Source: Panicum virgatum (taxonomy: Eukaryota > Streptophyta > Magnoliopsida > Poales > Poaceae). Taken from it: a DNA stretch of 64,000 nucleotides. Shown here in pieces: positions 45,073 to 54,687 of the stretch (the first letter of the stretch is position 1; every line of letters begins with the position of its first letter). Under the pieces are notes generated by a model. The model was not told the DNA's origin. It searched no databases and saw nothing but the letters and a program-made list of their open reading frames with translations. The stretch covers positions 40,761,607-40,825,606 of the forward strand of contig NC_053150.1 in the NCBI RefSeq assembly GCF_016808335.1, in the 5' to 3' direction. The position numbers and the translations under genes are program-made.

Positions 45073-46169
45073 ATGGTTAACTCAAAACAGTAGCCCTAAT
45101 GGTAGCTTTGTGACTCTGTCTGTCGGGTCGCTTTTCTCTGAGCTTTTGTGGCCACCCCAATTATTGCGCTGAGAAAGAAAAAAAAAACTGTACAATTATT
45201 GTACTTCGGGTCCACGTGTCATCGCCTTATCCGCTCAGCCTTCATGGCGTCACCTGCCGTGGAATGGGGCGTCGGGCACGATGGCTGCTGGGGCTCGTCC
45301 TTCCTGTGTCGACCTGACGAGACCATTTTTCCTTTCGGAGCCTTGGCCTTGGCCCTTTGGCCTTTGGGTATCTGCTGGTTCTGGCTGTTGCAGGCAGCGG
45401 AATCACAGGCGGAGGGAGGCAGCAGGCAGGAGCTGGAGGCCGGGAGATGCGGGCGGGCGCAGGGCACATGGACGCGGACGGGTAGCGGTGCCGCCGCGGG
45501 TGCCTCCCGCCCGGGGTTTGGTTGGTTGGCTTTGGCTCCGCTGGGCTGGCCCGTCGACGATGGTAGATAGCTAATGCGAGGAGCGATGGGCACGCGACAA
45601 GCGGATGCAGGCCGTGCAGACGTGGGGCATGACGCGCCAATAATGCTCGGTTTTTAGTGCTTGTTTTTCCCGGGGTCCACAGCGATTTCAGGCCATGAAT
45701 GTTTTTTTAAATAAGGGAATGTGTGTTTAATTCAAAGCACGCATCTTCACCGCAAGATATCGGGCGGTAAAAACTACTGTTGGGACTTGGGATCCGTGTC
45801 GGTTTGAATCCACACAGTAATGTGCATTGCTCTATTGCCACTGGGGTGTGTGGGAGCATGTAATAGTCGTTAGTAGCAACTTAGCATTGTGTGACAAAAT
45901 GTAAAAGATAATCTGCAGTTCTCAGGCGCAACGGCAATGAGCAGGGGCCAGATTTTAAGAACTCGAATTTCAAACAGTGGGTCAGATTTCAAATTAGCGG
46001 CAATGTAAAAAAACTGTACTAGGCTCGCTTCTGGGCTCAGGCCCAAGTGCAGTGGGCTTGGCTGGTGCAGCAAGTGGGCCACGTAATGGCAAGGTTTTTT
46101 TCAGGCTTTTCCACAGCCCATTCTAACCGGTCGCTATATTTTCCCAATTTCCATGATGCACTCCAAGGT
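45073..46169. other. Intergenic, no gene supported
   Basis: A GC-rich stretch at 45220-45650 has overlapping ORFs on both strands without recognisable domains. Confidence 0.45.
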
Positions 46170-46177
46170 ACTGGGAC

Positions 46178-46784
46178 CAGTGGCGGAGGCAAAGGGGGGC
46201 CAGCAGGGGCCGTGCCCCCTCAACAATGCAGTACAAACTTTTTTTTTACCCCTGTTTAAAAGAGGCCAATGATCCAATGTAGTTGACGCATTAATCAGTG
46301 TAGGAGTTTATATAAAATTATAGAGTATGATTAAGCTCATAACTAACTCTAGCAAAATTAGGATCTACATTACGTTTACATGTATAACAGACAAGCTAAT
46401 TCTTGCCGCTGACATTGATAGTGTTAATTAGTGCAAATGGATTGGATCAGAGGATCAATTTTTATTTACATGGGCGTCGCCATCATGGCTGTCTAAAGGG
46501 CGTGTCTTCATAATTTCGTTCAAGAACACACACGATCCCAATCACTGCGTCATGTTAGCTTCACTTTGCTCTGGTCATCCGGCCTCCATGCGTGCTCCTG
46601 CCGCTCTGAAGGCTAGACACCGTCTCCAATTCTAATCCTCCATGCATGGTTCACTGCGACACCGTGTCATGTAGGCTGCAGCAAGTCAGCGATCCGTGAT
46701 ATTGCTAGTCTGTAGCTTGGGTACGCTAAATCATTCTATTTTTTATTGATTTACTTTATTTTGGTTTGTGCTATTGTGTAACCA

Positions 46785-46832
<48 letters not shown>

Positions 46833-46904
46833 TATTTGTTAACTATGCAATTACATCGATATGTTGGGCTGCCCCTCTGAGCAAAATTCCAGGCTCCGCC
46901 CCTG
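46178..46904. mobile_element. Non-autonomous hAT element, 727 bp
   Basis: Ends CAGTGGCGGAGGC and, inverted, CAGGGGCGGAGCC. Flanked by 8-bp repeats ACTGGGAC (46170-46177) and ATTGGGAC (46905-46912), one mismatch. No coding capacity; contains an (AT)n run. Confidence 0.75.
46792..46827. repeat. (TA)n microsatellite
   Basis: About 36 bases of TA dinucleotide inside the small hAT element. Confidence 0.95.
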
Positions 46905-47569
46905 ATTGGGACACACTACACGAACCGCATCCAATAGATTTGTATTATGGTGGTATAAAATCGCATAGAAAAACATGTTGAAAGGTCGTACCATATGGTC
47001 CAACGAAGATACTATTTTCAACTCGTCTGAGAAAACATCTGGAAAAAAACAAAAGAAAAAGAATTACTATACCACAAAAGAAGAAAAAACATGCATGCAT
47101 ATCTTGAGATATGGCTGCTGCTTACTCGATGGGTCCGTTTATAAAGGGTCGTTTAACCTCGCGTATAAAAGACAAAAGTTTAAAATGGTTCCGCTGCCTC
47201 CAGCTATGGATTTAATAGGAATGGGTATGAAACCGGCAAAAGAATTATTCGTATACCTTAGAACTAATATTATTACGATACCTTAGAACTTATTAGAAGT
47301 CTTTCACAAAATTAATGCTCTTCCAAATATGCAAGAGACTATCAAACCAATCCAGACAAGAGGTAATTAAACATATACCCCCAACAAAGTAAATACTTGC
47401 ATCTAATTTTCTTAGTATTCTTGTAAAACCTACTCTTTAAAAGTTACCTTCAACTGTAATCTGAATTAACAACCACTAAAAGATGATATTGTGGTATTTT
47501 GTAAAACAACTCAACTTCACTTTATAACCAGCCTTGTTTGATGCTTTAATTTACAATGTTAGCAAAATA

Positions 47570-47804
47570 CTCCCTCCGTTCCAAATTATAGGTCGTTTGA
47601 CTTTTTTGACCTCAAGTTTAACCACTTGTCTTATTCAAAAATTTATGCAAAATATCACTTTTTTGTTGTTGTTTGCTTTATCAATACAAGTTCTTCAAGA
47701 ATGACTTAAATTTAACTATGCTTGCACAATTTTTTTTGAATAAGACGACCGGTCAAACTTGGTGTCATAAAAGTCAAATAAATTATAATTTGGAATAGAG
47801 GGTG
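47570..47804. mobile_element. Stowaway MITE
   Basis: Starts CTCCCTCCGTTCCAAATTATA, ends with the inverted copy TATAATTTGGAATAGAGGGTG, and is flanked by TA on both sides; the classic grass Stowaway (Tc1/mariner) form. Confidence 0.92.
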
Positions 47805-48021
47805 TATATGTACTATTATATTGTTGAACGTCACAATGCATTCAATATCTAGTTAATTTGGCTCATTGGTGGTTTTTTTCCTGTTCCCATGGCTGAGCAA
47901 ACTCTCCATGATCAGAGATGCATATACTCCGTATATTTCCACGACACCATCTAGATAGACTAGTTGAACTACTATACACGATGGTAGTGCTTATCCATTC
48001 TCTAAGAACAATAATATATAA

Positions 48022-48424
48022 ATACTTATGTAAATGATCGCATCCGGTAAACATAGCGCTACAAAATATGTCTGCTACGGTTCTGGCTCAAGCTCCAGCT
48101 CCGCGCACCTGCTGGCATCTGGATTCGTTCTGGAAAGAATTCAATGCAACTTTTAGCTAAAAAATATGATTTATTGGTGTCGTTCGGCCATTGGACAGTA
48201 CTATAAAAAATAATACCAATTGTATTTATGTAAATGGTCGCATCCGGTAAACACAACATTACAAAATATGTCTGCTACGGTTCTGACTCAAGCTCCGGCT
48301 CTGCACATCTACTAACATCTGGATTCGTTCCGGAAAGAATTCAATGCAACTTTTATCTAAAAAATATGATTTTTTGGTGTCGTTGTCCAACCATTGGACA
48401 GTACTATAAAAAATAATATCCAGT
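48022..48424. repeat. Tandem duplication, period 200 bp
   Basis: GCATCCGGTAAACA recurs exactly 200 bases later and the whole unit through GGACAGTACTATAAAAAATAAT is repeated with about 10-15% difference. Confidence 0.85.
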
Positions 48425-48510
48425 TGCTACTCTCACAAAGGTGCTAGACGTGTCCAAAGGATGTACCCACGATGGTATGCGCAGTCGAATGCGGATCTAC
48501 TAATAACATC

Positions 48511-48565
48511 AACCAATCTGCAGACGAGTTTCTCAAAAAAAAAAAAAACCAATCTGCAGACGAGT
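48511..48565 (+). repeat. A-tail mini-insertion with 19-bp direct repeats
   Basis: AACCAATCTGCAGACGAGT at 48511-48529 and 48547-48565 around TTCTC followed by A12. Confidence 0.8.
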
Positions 48566-48815
48566 GTCTGTAGCCGGATTAATATGACGAGGGGTATCCC
48601 GAAATATTCTTTTTTTTCTTGGAGAACCCTATTCCCCATATCCTAAAGTTTTGATCAAATATCCTAAAGTTAGCAACATGATAACATGATATCTCGGAGA
48701 TAGAGCTGCGCAGTCAAGGGGGGCGGCGCGCCCTAACCCTAGTAGTGCCGTATGTGGTGGGATCAGAATAGGCAGGAAAAGATGGGCGGAGGAAGGAGGA
48801 CCATGTCTCCCCCTC

Positions 48816-48822
48816 TATATAA
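48816..48822 (+). promoter_or_regulatory. TATA box of the MIR156 gene
   Basis: TATATAA after a CCCCTC run, 193 bases before the mature miR156 sequence; start of transcription expected near 48850. Confidence 0.65.
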
Positions 48823-48984
48823 TGCTGCACAACCCTTGGGCCTAGCCTCATCACAACCAAGCAGATCTCCAGCGCACACAGATCCGAGCCCCAGCCCTTC
48901 GTCTCCAAGTCCGGCGGATCTCCCAGCCGGCCGGTGGATCGGCTCCTGTATGAACTCTCACGATGGTTTGTTTTTGAGGTGGTA

Positions 48985-49147
48985 GCGGTGGGGGCTTCCA
49001 TGGCTAACTGACAGAAGAGAGTGAGCACACAGCGGGCAGACTGCATCGATCCGCACCTTTGCAATCGAGACGAATGATGCAGCTGCTGCTGCGTGCTCAC
49101 TTCTCTCTCTGTCAGTCTCCTCCGGCTGGCCTCTCCCTGCCACCGCT
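48985..49147 (+). ncRNA. MIR156: miR156 precursor hairpin
   Basis: The 5' arm carries TGACAGAAGAGAGTGAGCAC at 49009-49028, identical to canonical plant miR156, which targets SPL transcription factor mRNAs and sets the juvenile-to-adult phase change. The 3' arm at 49094-49117 (GTGCTCACTTCTCTCTCTGT...) is its near-complete complement with a small bulge, the expected star strand. The stem extends below (GCGGTGG 48985-48991 with CCACCGC 49141-49147) and above (ACTGCAT with ATGCAG), around a loop at about 49055-49065. The locus has its own TATA box upstream and no protein-coding frame. The primary transcript probably continues past 49900, where intron-like T-rich stretches occur. Confidence 0.95.
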
Positions 49148-50196
49148 TGTCCGCTTGCCATGGCTATGGCCTACTCTCTCTTTCTTTCTTTCTCTTGCTG
49201 CTGCTGCAAGTTGCAGGCCAGTGAATGGGTTCCGGCTTTACCGCGCACGACGGGCCGGCAACAAGGGTTCGCAGGGCGGCGGTGGCGAGATAAATGCCGG
49301 TTTGGGCGGGGTCTCGTCCTTATCTTGTACTACGTCGTTCCGCCGCCCGAGGAGGGGGCGTCGGAGCGGTGGCGCGGTTGGACCCGTACTTTGGAGCAAG
49401 GTACGTGTCGGCTAGCCGTGTGCTTCCGCTGCTCGCGTGCCCCCTCCCTGCCTTTTGCTTCCGCTTTCCTTTCACGCTGCAGGCCGTGTCTCGATCGGCC
49501 TCCCAACAAGGTCGAGGGAAAGGGAACGGGCCGCAAGGGGGGACACGCCTCGGGGAAGAAGACGACGCCCCCGCGCGTGGCTGATTGATTAACTGATCTC
49601 GCAGATCTCCCCGCTGGCGCGGCTTTCCTTGCACCCTTGTAGGCTGTAGCCGAAAGACGCCCAGCCGAAACCTCACAGTGTTCGATCCCCGTCTCCTCCA
49701 TCTATCTGCTACCTGCTGCGTCGTCCCTGTTCTCGTGTCTGTAACTCCGTGTTTAGCTTCGAGATCTGTTGATAACTCGATGAAATCCCCTAGATCTGAT
49801 GCTCATTTCTCTAAATTATTAACTGGTTGTTGTTTCGTGTCCTTTTCACCCTCGTCTGAAACGTTTCTGTTTGCAGGAGTGCCATCATCTCATGTGCTGC
49901 ACGCAGGTACGGAGTAGGTTTCTGGGGGGAGAGCCATGGTGGTGCCGCGCTGCCGTACAGGAGCTAGGTAGAGATCTGCCTGCCCGGAAGAGGAAGGAAC
50001 ATCAGTGCGTCTGCTTTCCAGATCTGGAAACTGCTGTGGTACGTGCTTACGCAAGCGTACTAGCTTGCAGATCTCACGATATGTTGTTCTTCCCAATCCC
50101 AGGTGACCATTTTTATTTCGTGTTTGCTCCTAACCGTTCCATTATTGCTATCAATGCCTAATTAAGATTCTTTTTCTTTCAAAAAAATGCCTAATT
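49148..50196 (+). other. Probable pri-miR156 downstream region
   Basis: CT-rich and moderately GC-rich sequence with no supported coding frame. TTTCTGTTTGCAG (ending 49876) is a good acceptor, so spliced primary transcript is possible. At 50153-50163 and 50186-50196 AATGCCTAATT repeats around an A-tailed 22-base insertion. Confidence 0.4.
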
Positions 50197-53100
50197 CAAC
50201 CTACTACTACTATCTGTGGCCGGCCGGTGCTAAATTCTTGACTAGTACTGTGAATGACTTGCCAAGCAGGTGAACAAATTCAATTAGGGATTGCTTTGAA
50301 TTACTGAAATTGAAATTGCACTGGTAAGTTCATCTTTTCGCTTAACATGAAGATCTTTCAGATCAATCGCATATATATATATATATATATATGCCTGTAC
50401 CTTTTAATTATCTTCTCTAACGAAGAAGATAGGCATAATATTACGGCCACCAATTTATTGCGATCCATCAGAAAAGAATACAGCTAAATTGGTCAACATT
50501 CTTATTTTATGGATCTGATATTATTCTGGTAACTGTATCAGCGGTTCACGTGCTATGATGATTATGGCTCAATTGGCCTTTGGTGAGCAGGATCTTCTTG
50601 TTCTTTTAAATTTGGATCCATGCATGTCCAAGTTTTCACTGAACAAAATAATTTTTATCGTGGCATGAAATGTCTCATAATACATTTTATTTAAAAAGAT
50701 GCTTAGTTTTTATCATTCCCTATGCAATCGAACAAAATATATAATGGAAGGTTCATTACAAATTTATGTGGTTAATAAATAGTTTCTAAGTATTATGCAA
50801 AGGTTGAGAGGATTTTCCAAAACAAGCTAACCGGTGCAATTTTATGTCGACCTCTGATCTTTGTGCTTCCTACTTCTCGAATCTATTCGTTCACACGAAT
50901 GATTCCTCATTTGAGTATATGTAATTGATCCATAAATAATTTTCAAAGCCATACATACGCATATTTTGTTATTGATTGATGACAGGGTAAATTATTTGCG
51001 ATGATCATAAGCATGGTATAGTACTTCCTTTTTGCAATACATGTCTTTCTTGTGTATAATTTTACCTTAATGGTATATATTGAATACTTGCTGTGTTAGC
51101 TTCGGTAACAGGGTTCCTAAATATAGGCTTCTTAATTAAGTTTATACTTCTCAGATCAACGCCTCTACCGCCATGCATACCTGGTCTAAATCTCCAAATA
51201 CATATGCATGAGTTAATTAAACCTTGAGTTTAATTATATATTTCCAGTGCCATTTAATTGCAATCTCCCCTCTAAAGGAATATGCAAATGTTCCTTATAC
51301 ACAGATTTTGTTTGCAGTACTACTGTTTTGGAGTTTGTCAATACGTACTACTACCTCTATATGAATTCAAGAAGGGGATACTAACAATTACTACCAGTGG
51401 ATGGCCACTTGTATGTCTACCCCAAAGCTATCCATATGGCCTGAACGGAACAGGCAGACCTTTCCTGAACATGCATGGTTCCCTGCTGGGCACGTGTTGC
51501 CAATGTTTGGACATCTGGAGATAAAACTCTGATTGCATGAAGTCATGAATCAGGAGTCAGGATTTGCCCCACGCCTTTCTCAGGTCCCTAGATATGCATG
51601 TATGAAACGTGCATGCTCTCCAGCATTGTGATGACAACATGTCTGTTTTCAGACATATCCAAATAAGCCTTGCATCTTTGAAAAAGTAGAATACTAGCCA
51701 AGGTTGTTTTGGCCGCAGGTTCATTTAGTTAATTCTTTAGTGGAGTCTCTAGTTCCCCGTTAAACTAGCTATTTAATCTTATGTAGATATCGGTTAGCTA
51801 TTTCTGCTGTTGATACCAACCAATTGCACTACTAAGTCTTAAACATTTCTAGCATATGCAACATTTCTAGCATATGCAGCACCATTTCTTTTATTAATTC
51901 TTTTTTTGATATATTAATGTTATCTCCGGATTATATCAAGCACCATAACATTAATCATTTGTAGCAATTATTGCAGCCTGGCCGCCTAAGTATACATTTA
52001 GGAGATATATCTGAGGGTATGTACTATATGGAGATGTAAATAAAAACATGTTAATGAGGGGGCAGTAGAAAGTACGTTTTCTGATGTCTTAATAGTTAAT
52101 ATAATTTTTTTTCTGTTATATTACTCATGTGCATGGAAACCAAATTAATCGAGAAATTGATTAGCAATTCAACACATTTGGTTCTTCTCATTTCAGTAGT
52201 TACTTTAAGCTAGGCGGCACATTAGGTTTAGTTACTTTAACGTGCTATCACAGTATGTATCATCCACCTGCGCATCCATAGGGTTTTCACAAAATCTAAT
52301 CATTTCCCAGAGAGCTGCAAGTGCTGATATAAAATTGTACCGGTTTCACATGTAACTAGGCAAAAAGAAACATCGTTGATCATTTATAAAAACCACATGT
52401 GTTAATTATTGTGTTTACAAGATCAGGCCACTGCTGGCTCATTTAACCATAAAGCCGGCCGGTCCCCTCACAATATTTGGTCATACACCAATTAAAATTG
52501 CGAGTCCTAACGTCGATTAGGACCACGAACGAAGTATGCAAGAATCTTTTCTTTCTGTTGACCATATTGGTTGTTCAGTAGTAGTTAGTTTGAAAACATA
52601 TCCAGTGCATGATAATTATGTCATGGGGCTATATATCCACTATTTTTTTTGAGGAAGTGTATATATCCACTCACGTGAAGGAAACTCTGTCACATCTCTC
52701 TGATGACCGCCTCTTCCGAAACCTAAATGCACTAGACTTGTTTGTTGGTTCGTTTACAATACCTGATGAAGGCTTACTTGTTTTATGTACTGATTGGTTT
52801 AACTTGGGTTAAGTAACAACATACTAGAAAGCATTATGACTAAGTTCCAGTTTACCTGACGAAGTGTGTCGTATAATTTTCTAGTATGTTAAGTAACAAC
52901 ATTGCGCGCATGGCATGCACTTAGTCAGAATGCTTTCTTTGCATCTGTAAAGTGTTGACGATCCATCTATCCATGCCCACAATGTGATGGACATGCATGA
53001 TGTATACCGGATATAGAGTGCTGTACTGTTTAAAGATGATCTGCTTCTAGTTCGCATCTTCATTCTTCAGCCAATCTTTATACTTCCAGTGATCAAGCCC

Positions 53101-54177
53101 TGGTATGCATTGCTACCAACGGGACAGTAGAGTTAAACTGCTGAAGAGTTTACAATGCAAGTTGCAAGCTCCGTTTACAGTTTTAGCGCACAGCGGCGCC
53201 CAGGGTGTGGGAAGTGAAAGCACCACCCAAAAGGAAACAAGAACTAAAAAGACACGCTGCCTGCTGCAGCTCATCAACACTCGACGCCCTCTACTTCTGC
53301 ACTCCACAACTGCTTGACAGGACCTCACCGTCAGGTTCTTCGTTCATCTAATCATCCCAGCTGCCTTTTATTAGAAATTTAGCATGATGGATGTGCTTCG
53401 TTAATATTGCAGGAAAATCGTATATATGAACATTCGCACTAGGCCGGGCGCAGGAGATGTCGAGACGAGCGCGTCATTTTGTCTCCTGGCGCTAAGCTTC
53501 GTTAGCGTGGGTACATTTGATGGACCGTCCTCCTGAACTGAAGAACCGGCTGTTTTGATGCATGAGAAAGGAACTGAATTTAGTGATGTCCTTGTAACAT
53601 TTTAAAACAATAATGATGTCGTGTTAGCAAGTGAGGATTGAGCTTGTGTTGCAATGTTTTTCTTTCTCCATTGAGGGAGTCCTGTTGCCATGTATGTTCT
53701 TTCCATTCGATCGATATTGAGATTTGAGAAAAAAAAGGACTTGTGTTGTCAATCATGATTCGCATGGAAAACACAAAAAATCATGGTTCGGCACTGACAA
53801 ATATGCTACGACTTGACACCGGGGACGTCTGGTCCTAACTCGCGCGACTTCGCGCGGAGCTATCGCAGCCGGCCCCGTCTCATCCTCAGCCCCGTTCTCC
53901 TCCGCCGCCTTTGCCCGCCTCCGTCGCCTGCGACCGCCTCCGCCTCCGGCTCCGCCTTACGACCTCCGCCTTCGGCCGCCTCCACCTCTGCCTCCAGCTG
54001 CCGGATCTCGCCGCCGGAGCCTCCTCTGCGACGTGCGCGATTCCAATCGCCCGCGCGATGAATAGACGTCCCCCTTGACACCTGGCCTTGTTTGCTCGAA
54101 AAAAAGAAGAAAGAGAGAAGAACATGGTTCGGCACTGTGCTGCTCGCACTGACTACTGGACGGCCCACAATGTCACA
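50197..54177. other. AT-rich intergenic region, no gene supported
   Basis: No convincing coding frame. An (AT)n run lies at 50371-50392, an 18-bp tandem duplicate at 51843-51878, and a T-run mini-insertion between 12-bp repeats at 52630-52671. From 53810 it becomes CT/GC-rich and, without the MULE, would be the far promoter of COA6. Confidence 0.5.
52630..52671 (-). repeat. A-tail mini-insertion (minus) with 12-bp direct repeats
   Basis: TATATATCCACT at 52630-52641 and 52660-52671; the 18 inserted bases read CACTTCCTC then A8 and T on minus. Confidence 0.65.
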
Positions 54178-54444
54178 AGGAAAGAAAGCGGTTTTTTATT
54201 TTTATATTTTTTATTTTTGTTTTTTATAAAAAATATATTTTCAATTTGGAAATTTACAGGAATATACCCCGGCCGCCCAGCTGTCGGGCGGCCGGGACCT
54301 GGCCGCCCGGCAGCGGGGCGGCAGGGGCTTTGTGCAAAAGTTTTTGCTCAAATAATTGCACGTAGGTCCCTGGGGGCCGGTCGCCCAGCAGCGGGGCGGC
54401 CGGCCCTGGCCGCCCGTCTGCTGGGCGACCGGCTCTCCCACCCT

Positions 54445-54452
54445 TATATAAG
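54445..54452 (+). promoter_or_regulatory. TATA box in left MULE TIR
   Basis: TATATAAG within CCCTTATATAAGGG, pointing inward to the transposase gene. Confidence 0.6.
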
Positions 54453-54687
54453 GGTTGGCTGATCCCCCCACCCCTCATTTGCATCACTAAAATTCCAGAA
54501 ACCAAGAAAAAAGAGAGAGGGAGGGAGAGAGGCGAAGCCCTGCCGGATTTTCGAGCCGGCGACTGCAGGTAACCAAAATTTTTCTACGCTTTACAAATAG
54601 CATGATTGTGTGTCCAGATATGTCGAGCAATTATTTTTGTTGTAATTATTTTTGTTGAAATAGTAGATTAGCAATCAATTTAATATC

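Noticed and set aside
45148..45570. 140-codon + ORF
   Set aside because: Begins in MITE-adjacent poly-A-rich sequence and becomes Gly/Ala/Arg-rich; no domain or splice support.
51843..51878. 18-bp perfect tandem duplicate
   Set aside because: No insert between copies; simple replication or repair slippage explains it.
54270..54430. Regular GGCCGCCC repeats looked like a small CRISPR-like array
   Set aside because: Plant nuclear DNA, imperfect units without spacers, and they belong to the MULE inverted repeat.
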